From positions 1 through 20,745 of the IMG/VR virus record IMGVR_UViG_3300022752_000468: a stretch of DNA of 20,745 nt; one strand, written 5' to 3'. A model generated the notes under the pieces. That model did not search any database and had not been told where the DNA came from. It saw nothing but the letters and a program-made list of their open reading frames with translations. The stretch is from a virus. Positions within the stretch are counted from its first letter, which is position 1; every line of letters begins with the position of its first letter. Below are positions 1 to 6,196 of this stretch, piece by piece. Position numbers and translations under genes: made by a program.

Positions 1-354
1 GGTGACTGTGACCGAGGTTTCTAGGTCGTAGATTCGGTCAATGAGCATACTGATTGGTTCTAGCAACTCACCTTCTCGTTCAGTCCAGTCGTGACCAGAA
101 GGTAGGTCACGGATGATACTGAGCGGGTTGAATTCAGCGACAGAGCCACCATTGGCTACTGTTCTGCTAGGTACAGCCTTGAGGACCGTACCAGCAAAGG
201 TGCTGATGTAGTTGCCGTCTGACTCATCAACTATCTGATGAGCCAGTTCTATGTCTCTGGCGTCCTTGGCTTCAAGGCAGTCAGGGCAGAGTTCTACTAG
301 CGCTTGGCACTGATAGCACATAGTTTGGATAGTGATGCCCAGCGGGTCTGACAT
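1..354 (-). CDS. Small CxxC zinc-ribbon-like protein (partial, C-terminus outside window)
   Basis: The reverse strand reads open from an ATG at 354-352 to the window edge, giving 118 codons and no stop, so the C-terminus is missing. A good ribosome binding site (GGAAAGGAA, 358-366) sits just upstream. The protein starts MSDPLGITIQTMCYQCQALV and has two CxxC pairs, C13/C16 and C23/C26, separated by six residues. This spacing is typical of a small zinc ribbon, so the N-terminus probably binds one Zn ion. The rest is acidic and mostly hydrophilic with no membrane segment. It is transcribed away from the structural operon, so it probably belongs to another (for example early or regulatory) transcription unit. 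I do not recognise the family. A DNA- or protein-binding role is only an inference from the cysteines. Confidence 0.7.
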   Translation of the reverse strand, partial: MSDPLGITIQTMCYQCQALVELCPDCLEAKDARDIELAHQIVDESDGNYISTFAGTVLKAVPSRTVANGGSVAEFNPLSIIRDLPSGHDWTEREGELLEPISMLIDRIYDLETSVTVT

Positions 355-366
355 AGGTTCCTTTCC

Positions 367-387
367 GATATAGATACTTTCTATATC
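367..387. repeat. Inverted repeat just upstream of the minus-strand gene
   Basis: GATATAG (367-373) and CTATATC (381-387) form a perfect 7-bp stem around a 7-nt loop. It abuts the ribosome binding site of the minus-strand gene, so it would lie in that gene's leader or be an operator for it. The sequence is A+T-rich and could overlap a -10 region. Confidence 0.5.
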
Positions 388-401
388 TACTATTCAGACC
401 T

Positions 402-415
402 GCGCCGATAGGCGC
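402..415. repeat. Short GC-rich hairpin
   Basis: GCGCC (402-406) and GGCGC (411-415) make a perfect 5-bp GC stem around the tetraloop GATA. No T-run follows on either strand, so it is not an ordinary terminator. Confidence 0.4.
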
Positions 416-453
416 TAGCCCCTGCTCAGGTACAGATTTATTAACAGCCTAGC

Positions 454-481
454 CCCCGCAGTATTTGTTTTTACGGCGGGG
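454..481. repeat. GC-rich inverted repeat with T-rich loop
   Basis: CCCCGC (454-459) pairs perfectly with GCGGGG (476-481). One more G-C pair (452/482) forms if C453 bulges. The 16-nt loop holds the T-rich stretch. A terminator would have the T-run after the stem, so this looks more like an operator or structural element. Confidence 0.4.
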
Positions 482-534
482 CAGATAGTATGTAGTCCAG
501 CATACTGACGGACTGTATCTGTACGGCGACAGCC

Positions 535-569
535 AAACAGGATGGGGTCTAGATGACCCCAGACTGTTT
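535..569. repeat. Long interrupted hairpin with tandem G/A mismatch
   Basis: The arms are AAACAG (535-540) with CTGTTT (564-569), and TGGGGTC (543-549) with GACCCCA (555-561), around the loop TAGAT. The two stems are separated by GA (541-542) facing GA (562-563). That arrangement allows tandem sheared G-A pairs, which are stable in RNA. This gives 13 Watson-Crick pairs in total. No T-run follows on either strand, so it is not a standard terminator. It could be an RNA element, operator or packaging-site landmark. Confidence 0.6.
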
Positions 570-681
570 AAAGTGGGGTTGAACTTCTATAGGTAACTCC
601 CAAAACTATTTTCCCGTACAAAGATAGCACCCCTGCACTGTCCTAGTTTGTCCTATTTTAGATAGCCTATTATGTGAGTTG

Positions 682-699
682 TATAACAGTTTTGTTATA
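682..699. repeat. AT-rich hairpin
   Basis: TATAACA (682-688) and TGTTATA (693-699) form a perfect 7-bp stem with loop GTTT. Both arms contain -10-like TATAAC/TTATAA strings, so this may be a promoter/operator palindrome rather than an RNA hairpin. Confidence 0.45.
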
Positions 700-701
700 A
701 A

Positions 702-726
702 CCGTTCGGAATGGCTGTTTGAACGG
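702..726. repeat. Inverted repeat CCGTTC/GAACGG
   Basis: CCGTTC (702-707) and GAACGG (721-726) are perfect 6-bp complements separated by 13 nt. The spacing suits either a hairpin or a dimeric repressor site. It lies just upstream of the candidate initiation region at 729-744. Confidence 0.4.
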
Positions 727-728
727 AT

Positions 729-744
729 TAATACTATATAGGGG
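729..744 (+). promoter_or_regulatory. Candidate promoter core upstream of terL
   Basis: TAATAC (729-734) is followed directly by TATATA (735-740) and GGGG (741-744). TATATA or TACTAT (732-737) could act as a -10 box, but no good -35 lies at 16-18 nt. The string resembles a T7 RNA polymerase promoter shortened by five internal bases, so it should not be taken as a functional T7-type site. Transcription starting at the G-run would give an RNA that begins with the 742-756 hairpin. The distance to terL is about 120 nt. Confidence 0.3.
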
Positions 745-756
745 CACAAAGTGCCC
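742..756. repeat. 6-bp hairpin with 3-nt loop
   Basis: GGGCAC (742-747), loop AAA, GTGCCC (751-756). The stem is perfect with an all-purine triloop. It sits immediately after the candidate promoter core. The shape (5-7 bp stem, 3-nt loop with a central purine) resembles the DNA hairpins known in N4 virion RNA polymerase promoters. A 5' mRNA-stabilising hairpin is the simpler reading. Confidence 0.55.
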
Positions 757-766
757 ACTGATGGTA

Positions 767-787
767 GCAAGGTCTTTAGGACCTTGC
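767..787. repeat. Strong 8-bp hairpin in the terL leader
   Basis: GCAAGGTC (767-774) pairs with GACCTTGC (780-787) around the loop TTTAG. GTA (764-766) can extend the stem with TAC (790-792) across a 2-nt bulge. No T-run follows. It would lie in the 5' untranslated leader of the terminase transcript if initiation is upstream. Confidence 0.55.
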
Positions 788-790
788 GTT

Positions 791-843
791 ACAGACTGTA
801 TCTACTGTCTGTTTCTAACTGTCTGTACTAACTGACAGTATCT
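791..843. repeat. CTGTCTGT and GAC(T/A)GTATCT repeats before terL
   Basis: ACTGTCTGT occurs at 804-812 and 818-826, with a 14-nt period. ACAGAC (791-796) is an inverted partner of GTCTGT (807-812). GACTGTATCT occurs at 794-803 and also at 511-520, and the variant GACAGTATCT occurs at 834-843. Three copies of a 10-mer in one control region suggest a protein-binding site (activator, terminase or replication protein). This is seen directly; the role is inferred. Confidence 0.45.
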
Positions 844-862
844 ATACAGATGGGACACTTCT

Positions 863-2749
863 GTGACTTTTCAGAAAGGTAAAGCCAACCCTAGGGCAGA
901 GGCTATGGCAGCCGCAAAGGCTAAAGTAATAGCCCTTGTCTCTGAAGGCTGGGCGCCTCATAAGGCGATGGCTGAGGCTGGTAAGCAACCCGACACTATC
1001 CGAATCTGGATGATGCGGGATAAGAAGTTTGCCGCTGACCTGACACAGGCAAAAGAAGACGCCAAAGAGCGTTCCTTGACCGCCCTGGGCATAGCCCGTG
1101 AAGATATAAGTTTTCCACAGTTCTCTGAGATGTTCTTAGAGCAGAAGGTCTTTCCCCACCATCAGGACTGGATTGACCTGCTAGAAGGTAACGAGCCTAG
1201 TTGGCTCCACCCAAGTATGATTTATGAGAAGGGCGACCCTAACCGCCTTCTTGTAAACGTGCCGCCTGAGCACGCCAAGTCCACCGTTATTACGGTGAAC
1301 TACTCTACTTACCGCATCGCACTAAATCCCAATGTCAGAATCATCGTAGTTTCTAAGACGTTGGTCAAAGCACGTGAGTTCGTGTATGCCATTAAACAAA
1401 GGTTAAGCCACCCGCGCTGGTTGAAGTTGCAGACAACATTTGGACCAGAAGGGGGATGGAAAGAAGATTCCGATACCTGGCGTGTTGACACCGTCTATTT
1501 GGGAAGCGATGCCCGTAATTCATCTGAGAAGGACCCGACGATTCAGGCGCTCGGTATGGGGGGTCAAATCTACGGTGCCCGTGCCGACCTCATCATTCTT
1601 GACGACTGTATTACCACTGCCAATGCTCACGAGTATGAGAAGCAGATTAACTGGCTACAAAAAGAAGTTATCACCCGTTTGGGTAAGAATGGCAAATTGC
1701 TAGTAGTTGGGACCCGAATTGCGCCGACAGACTTTTATAAAGAACTCCGTGACCCGAAGCATTGGTCGGGCGGTAAGAGCCCGTTCACTTACATGGGTAT
1801 GCCTGCCGTGCTGGCATATGCGGATAAACCAAAAGATTGGGAAACTCTCTGGGCTAAGTCGGACGTTCCGTGGGATGGCGATGATGAGACACCTGACGAG
1901 CAAGGGCTCTACCCGAAATGGGATGGACCGACACTAGCCAGACGTAGAGGAGAGGTGACTCCATCTACGTGGGCATTGGTCTATCAGCAAGAAGATGTCA
2001 CAGAAGATTCAATCTTCCCAGCAGAACTGGTGCAAGGTTCGCTGAATGGAATGCGTAAGCGTGGTCCGCTAAGACCAGGCGCTGCAGGTCATCCTAACCA
2101 AGTTGAGGGATATACCGTCATAGGCTTTGACCCTGCTATGGCAGGTAATGCTGCTTTTGTTGCTATGACCTACAACAGACACGATGGAAAGATTTACATA
2201 CTTGACTGCCTGAATATGGCAGAACCAACACCACAGAAGATTAGGCAGGCTATTGAGGAGTTTGTTCAGAAGTACAAGCCGCAAGAACTCCGCGTTGAAA
2301 TCAACGCCCACCAAAAAGCCTACTCCCTTGACTCAGACTTACACCAATGGCTCGCATCTTATGGTGTTCGCCTCAATGCTCACTTCACTGGAAAGAATAA
2401 GTGGGATACCAACTTCGGAGTCGCAGGAATGTCTACGCTCTTTGGAACTGTCCTCAACGGCAAGCACCAAAAGAACAACATCATTGAACTCCCAAGTACT
2501 GAAAATTCTGAAGGACTTAAGGCTTTAGTTCAACAACTTATTACGTGGAAGCCCAACACCAAAGGTAAGACTGACTGTGTGATGGCTATGTGGTTTGGTG
2601 TGCTGCGATGCCGAGAGTTTATGCAGCAGAACTCCTATGTTCAGAGATATGCCCACAACCGTTGGGCTACTAGAGCACAGGCACAAAAACGTTACTCAGT
2701 AAATCTAGACGAAGCCATTGCAGAGCAGTGGCAACAGACATACGGATAG
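863..2749 (+). CDS. terL: Terminase large subunit with N-terminal HTH-like segment
   Basis: This is the ATPase and nuclease of the DNA-packaging motor, which docks on the portal and cuts and translocates phage DNA. In the 628 residues, the Walker A-like motif is PPEHAKST (134-141), the Walker B is LIILDD (243-248) and a VGTR motif III is at 282-285. The RNase H-like nuclease domain starts near GFDPAMAG (421-428), with D423, probably E479, and D571 as metal-ligand candidates. The Walker A has Ala where Gly is usual before the Lys, as some phage terminases do. Residues 18-60 look like a helix-turn-helix as in small terminase subunits. No separate terS is seen in the window. The start used is GTG at 863 with a weak ribosome site. 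ATG 905 (residue 15), behind GGGCAGAGG, is a good alternative and keeps all the domains. Confidence 0.95.
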   Translation: MTFQKGKANPRAEAMAAAKAKVIALVSEGWAPHKAMAEAGKQPDTIRIWMMRDKKFAADLTQAKEDAKERSLTALGIAREDISFPQFSEMFLEQKVFPHHQDWIDLLEGNEPSWLHPSMIYEKGDPNRLLVNVPPEHAKSTVITVNYSTYRIALNPNVRIIVVSKTLVKAREFVYAIKQRLSHPRWLKLQTTFGPEGGWKEDSDTWRVDTVYLGSDARNSSEKDPTIQALGMGGQIYGARADLIILDDCITTANAHEYEKQINWLQKEVITRLGKNGKLLVVGTRIAPTDFYKELRDPKHWSGGKSPFTYMGMPAVLAYADKPKDWETLWAKSDVPWDGDDETPDEQGLYPKWDGPTLARRRGEVTPSTWALVYQQEDVTEDSIFPAELVQGSLNGMRKRGPLRPGAAGHPNQVEGYTVIGFDPAMAGNAAFVAMTYNRHDGKIYILDCLNMAEPTPQKIRQAIEEFVQKYKPQELRVEINAHQKAYSLDSDLHQWLASYGVRLNAHFTGKNKWDTNFGVAGMSTLFGTVLNGKHQKNNIIELPSTENSEGLKALVQQLITWKPNTKGKTDCVMAMWFGVLRCREFMQQNSYVQRYAHNRWATRAQAQKRYSVNLDEAIAEQWQQTYG

Positions 2750-2755
2750 GAACTA

Positions 2756-3793
2756 ATGGCTACGCCACCGCTTAATAAAGATGTTAAGGAAGTCATTAAA
2801 GAGATTTCTAAAGCACCTTTTGGAAGAGCATCTAAGCCTGATAAGTCTAGACCGATGTTGACTGTTACTGAAACTGAACAAGCAAAAGAAGCAGCAAAAA
2901 AAGTACCTCCAGTAACTGTTAAAAAAGAGGGACTTAAACTTACTGATGTTCAAAAAGATAAAGCAATTAAACAAATTGCTAAAGAACGCAGTATAGCATA
3001 TAACGAGGCTAAAGAAGTATTACGTAAAGAACTTGCAACCACTCCTAAAGCAACACCTGTAAAACAAACGGATGTTGTATTAAGTAAAGCAATTCCTACA
3101 CGACAAGAAATAGAAGATGTTGCCCCACGTGCGGTTACGTATAGAGGTAAAGTAATTTATCTTACACCCGCTCAAATAAAACAACTTGGTCTATCTGTAG
3201 ACTATCCAGAAACTACTTTTGGAAATCTTTTTGGTGAGCAACAACCTAAAACTCAATATGAAAGAATGACTGGAATTAGTCCACTTAGCAGACAAATAAA
3301 AGACATTGAGTCTGCTAAAGAAGAAACAAGGTTGCGTACCCAAGCACTAAATGATTGGAATAACCAAGCACGAGCCGCTAGTGTAAATCCAGAAGTTAGA
3401 AGCCCAGCAGAAGCATTAGGCAAAGCAACTCCAGATTCTGCTAAAGCAGAAGCATACGCTGAAAGGCTTTATCAAAAGGCTTATAAAGAATTGTCACCTA
3501 AAGAACGTAAAGATATTAAAATAATTATAGAAGAAGAAAATAGACGAGCACAAAAAGCAACACGTTCTACAGTTGGTGCAAAAATGGACGAAGAAAAGGT
3601 ATTGCGTCCAGGAGTGAAAAAATACCGTTATAGCCCTAAACCAGGTGTTGTTCCAAAGATACCTATACCACCATCACAATTAGGTGGATTAAATGCTTTA
3701 GGATTTATAGGTATGGCAGCAAGTGCATTTTTTAATTATAAATTAATAGCAGAACAACAGCAACAAAAATTACAAGATGAAGCGATGAACTAA
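2756..3793 (+). CDS. Lys-rich protein with C-terminal hydrophobic segment, unknown function
   Basis: This gene begins 6 nt after terL, behind the ribosome site AGGAA, and ends 2 nt before the portal gene, so it is in the same operon. The 345-aa product is rich in Lys, Glu and Ala. Its first 110 residues are mostly charged and probably disordered or helical. The middle part contains RGKVIYLTPAQIKQLGLSVD. Residues 309-332 (starting LGGLNALGFIGM) form a hydrophobic stretch that could be a membrane helix or an amphipathic membrane-active segment, followed by a Gln-rich end. It is more A+T-rich than terL and portal (21 G/C of 60 at 2881-2940, against 34 of 60 at 1261-1320). I do not recognise the family. 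A virion protein that interacts with membrane during DNA entry is a guess from the composition and position. Confidence 0.8.
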   Translation: MATPPLNKDVKEVIKEISKAPFGRASKPDKSRPMLTVTETEQAKEAAKKVPPVTVKKEGLKLTDVQKDKAIKQIAKERSIAYNEAKEVLRKELATTPKATPVKQTDVVLSKAIPTRQEIEDVAPRAVTYRGKVIYLTPAQIKQLGLSVDYPETTFGNLFGEQQPKTQYERMTGISPLSRQIKDIESAKEETRLRTQALNDWNNQARAASVNPEVRSPAEALGKATPDSAKAEAYAERLYQKAYKELSPKERKDIKIIIEEENRRAQKATRSTVGAKMDEEKVLRPGVKKYRYSPKPGVVPKIPIPPSQLGGLNALGFIGMAASAFFNYKLIAEQQQQKLQDEAMN

Positions 3794-3795
3794 GG

Positions 3796-5547
3796 ATGGC
3801 GATGTTATCTATTGAGCAAATCTCAGCCCGTGTAGAGAACCTACGTGAGCGTTCTGCTGAGCGTGATGCACGCCAACAAGACGTGCTTGCTGTCCGTAAA
3901 GGTCAGATTGCTAGCGTATATCCTGATTTCTTTCCTGAAGGTGTAGATGCAAATGTCGTTGCAAATTTTATTGACATTGTTGCACGTGACCTTTCGGAGG
4001 TTATGGCGCCACTACCGTCGGTCAACTGTTCGGCAGCGAATCAGGCTAATGACCGCGCTCGTAAGTTTGCTGACACCCGCACTCGTATTGCTACTAATTA
4101 TTTTGCTCACTCGGACCTTCAGGTCCAGATGTATACAGGCGCAGACCTATACATCACATTCGGTTTCGTTCCATTCATAATTGAGTTGGACGAAGAAGCA
4201 GGGCTGCCGCGTATCCGCATAGAAAACCCAGTGGGCGCTTACCCAGAGTTTGACCGCTATGGTCGCTGCATTGCCTTTGCAAAACGCTACTATATGGCTA
4301 CTGGAGAACTTGCTTCGCAGTTCCCTGAGTATGCAAATATCTTGCTTGGCAGAGAAATGTACAAGTCAGATATGAACTCACAGTTAGAGGTTGTTCGTTA
4401 TTATGACGACCAGCAATCTATTCTGTATGTGCCAGAACGCAACAACCTAGTACTGTCACAGGCTAAGAACCCTATTGGCAAGATGATGGTTGTAGTAGCA
4501 CGCCGTCCTTCAGTTGACGGCGAGATGCGTGGACAGTTTGATGACGTACTCGGTATTCAGTTGCTTCGCAATAGGTTCGCATTACTTGCGATGGAAGCAG
4601 CGGAAAAGTCCGTACAGTCTCCGATTGTTTTGCCATCAGATGTTAACGAACTGGAAATGGGTGGCGATGCTGTTATTCGCACCGCTAACCCTGCTGGTGT
4701 ACGCCGCGTTGATTTGAATATTCCACCTGGAGCATTCACAGAACAAGCGCTACTACAGCAAGAACTACGTACTGGAACACGTTATCCAGAGGGACGTACA
4801 GGAAACATTGATGCCAGCATCATCACGGGACAAGGTGTGCAGGCGCTTATGGGAGGCTTTGACACACAGGTCAAGTCTGCTCAGGCTATCTTTGCTTCAT
4901 CACTACGTGACGTTATCTCCGTCTGCTTTGAAGCGGATGAGAAGTTCTTTGATTACGAAAAGACTATTCGTGGTGTAGATGCTGGTAGCCCGTACCAGAT
5001 TACATACAAGCCTTCTAAAGATATTAAGAAAGATTATTCAGCCGATGTTCGCTACGGAATGTTGGCAGGACTTAACCCAGCACAGGGTCTTATCTTTATG
5101 CTACAGGCACTTGGTGGCGGTTTAATTTCAACAGACCTTGCTATGCGTGAGTTGCCATTTGGTATCAACGTAACACAAGAGCAAGAAAAGATTGAGATTG
5201 AGAATATGCGTAAGTCGCTAGTTCAATCTCTGCAAGCCTATACACAAGCCATTCCGCAGATGGCAGTACAAGGTGGGGACCCATCAATGGTAATCAAGAA
5301 GGTGGCTGACGTTATCAAGGCGCGTCAAAAAGGCGTGCCGATTGAAGACGCAGTTGAAGAAGTCTTTGCACCTGAAGAATTACCTCCTGCTGGTGCTCCA
5401 CAGGTTGAGCAACCGTCCCCTGCTCCCGCTGCGCCAGCAGGAGGCGCTCTTGCCGAAGGCGCTCCACCGTCTTTGCAAACATTATTGTCTAATTTAACAT
5501 TAGGTGGAAAAGCAAGCGCTAGCGCTAGAACTTCTACTCAGAGGTAG
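3796..5547 (+). CDS. Portal protein
   Basis: The portal forms the dodecameric ring at one capsid vertex through which terminase packs DNA and to which the adaptor and tail attach. The 583-aa length and position after terL fit. Typical portal-like segments include EGVDANVVANFIDIVARDLS near the start, the GADLYITFGFVPFIIELD region and GRCIAFAKRYY. Residues 521-583 form a Pro/Ala-rich, low-complexity C-terminal tail. The identification rests on overall character and gene order, not on a catalytic motif. The start is either ATG 3796 or ATG 3802. The AAGG at 3792-3795 is too close to the first and well spaced (6 nt) for the second, so the true start may be 3802. G+C is high (34 of 60 at 4021-4080), unlike the gene before it. 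Confidence 0.85.
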   Translation: MAMLSIEQISARVENLRERSAERDARQQDVLAVRKGQIASVYPDFFPEGVDANVVANFIDIVARDLSEVMAPLPSVNCSAANQANDRARKFADTRTRIATNYFAHSDLQVQMYTGADLYITFGFVPFIIELDEEAGLPRIRIENPVGAYPEFDRYGRCIAFAKRYYMATGELASQFPEYANILLGREMYKSDMNSQLEVVRYYDDQQSILYVPERNNLVLSQAKNPIGKMMVVVARRPSVDGEMRGQFDDVLGIQLLRNRFALLAMEAAEKSVQSPIVLPSDVNELEMGGDAVIRTANPAGVRRVDLNIPPGAFTEQALLQQELRTGTRYPEGRTGNIDASIITGQGVQALMGGFDTQVKSAQAIFASSLRDVISVCFEADEKFFDYEKTIRGVDAGSPYQITYKPSKDIKKDYSADVRYGMLAGLNPAQGLIFMLQALGGGLISTDLAMRELPFGINVTQEQEKIEIENMRKSLVQSLQAYTQAIPQMAVQGGDPSMVIKKVADVIKARQKGVPIEDAVEEVFAPEELPPAGAPQVEQPSPAPAAPAGGALAEGAPPSLQTLLSNLTLGGKASASARTSTQR

Positions 5548-5549
5548 TT

Positions 5550-5810
5550 ATGCCACCCCGTAAAAAAATTAACAAGGCTAAGCCACAGCCAAAGCGTAAG
5601 CGCACAACAAAAGAACCCGTACTAGTAAAAATTGATTTCTGGGCTATTGCAGCAAAAGAAGTTTATGACGCTTGTCTTCGTGCTGGTTTTGACGAAGGAA
5701 CTGCTATGGCATTTGCTATGGATAGGTCAAGTTATCCCGACTGGATAGTTGACCCGCTAGACCCAATTAAAAATCCCTTGGACGACTTTGATGAGGAGGA
5801 GGACAACTAA
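5550..5810 (+). CDS. Small protein with basic N-terminus and acidic C-terminus
   Basis: This 86-aa protein is encoded directly after the portal, with AGAGGT (5540-5545) as ribosome site. Residues 1-20 are Lys/Arg/Pro-rich (MPPRKKINKAKPQPKRKRTT), the middle is a likely helical domain with DFWAIAAKEVYDACLRAGF, and the end is acidic (DDFDEEEDN). Its stop shares an A with the next ATG (TAATG), and the next gene's strong ribosome site GAGGAGGAGG lies inside its acidic tail codons, so the two are translationally coupled. I do not recognise it. A small head-assembly protein is plausible from its place. Confidence 0.75.
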   Translation: MPPRKKINKAKPQPKRKRTTKEPVLVKIDFWAIAAKEVYDACLRAGFDEGTAMAFAMDRSSYPDWIVDPLDPIKNPLDDFDEEEDN

Positions 5811-6193
5811 TGGCAGAAGTTAGAGAACAAGTTTCTGGAATTGGTGCTCAATCTAAAAGAACCGATTTAAATGTTTCTAAACAACCTGTTAGATATATTT
5901 CTGGTATGTCCAATATGGGACAAACAACTGGACAAGAAGTTTTGGACCAACAGTCGGGTGCTCCTATGGTTGCTGTAGAAACACCCCGTCCGTTGCCACC
6001 AATTGTGGATTTTAATGCGCCTACTCAATTTAAAAATGAACCTATTTCTTCAGGTGCTGATTATGACCTTACTACGCCAGGATTGTCATCTGTTATTCCA
6101 CAACCAGTATCAGCCTTAACAACAATAGAAAAGGCTATGCAATACGACACTACAGGAGTATCCGAATTTCTTTACAGTAGAATGAATAGATAA
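5810..6193 (+). CDS. Unknown small virion-region protein
   Basis: The 127-aa product starts at an ATG overlapping the upstream stop by one base, behind a strong AGGAGG ribosome site. It has no membrane segment and no cysteine pairs. It is rich in Pro, Ser, Thr and Gln and looks extended (PRPLPPIVDFNAPTQF). The codons turn A+T-rich here and stay so in the giant gene that follows 3 nt later. No function can be assigned; position between the portal and the giant gene suggests a structural role. Confidence 0.75.
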   Translation: MAEVREQVSGIGAQSKRTDLNVSKQPVRYISGMSNMGQTTGQEVLDQQSGAPMVAVETPRPLPPIVDFNAPTQFKNEPISSGADYDLTTPGLSSVIPQPVSALTTIEKAMQYDTTGVSEFLYSRMNR

Positions 6194-6196
6194 CCT

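Larger units (their letters stand above)
355..862. promoter_or_regulatory. Divergent non-coding control region rich in hairpins and direct repeats
   Basis: This is about 500 nt between the minus-strand gene and terL. Every ATG-started frame I checked on the plus strand stops within 25 codons. It contains at least eight inverted repeats with stems of 5-13 bp, listed separately, plus short direct repeats. Examples are TGTCCTA at 639-645 and 649-655, and CTAGCCCC(T/C)GC at 415-425 and 449-459. It must contain the promoter for the terminase operon and probably one for the minus-strand gene. It could also hold a packaging (cos/pac) site or an origin, since such sites often lie next to terminase genes. 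No clear sigma70 promoter with both boxes was found. Role is inferred from position. Confidence 0.6.

Noticed and set aside
454-481. Rho-independent terminator
   Set aside because: The T-rich stretch is in the loop, not after the stem, on both strands.
729-744. Authentic T7 RNA polymerase promoter
   Set aside because: TAATAC and TATAGGG are present but five intervening bases of the consensus are missing, and no T7-like polymerase gene is in the window. Kept only as a general promoter candidate.
761-835. 24-codon leader peptide frame starting at ATG 761
   Set aside because: No ribosome site in front and the frame runs through a strong hairpin and repeats; it looks accidental.
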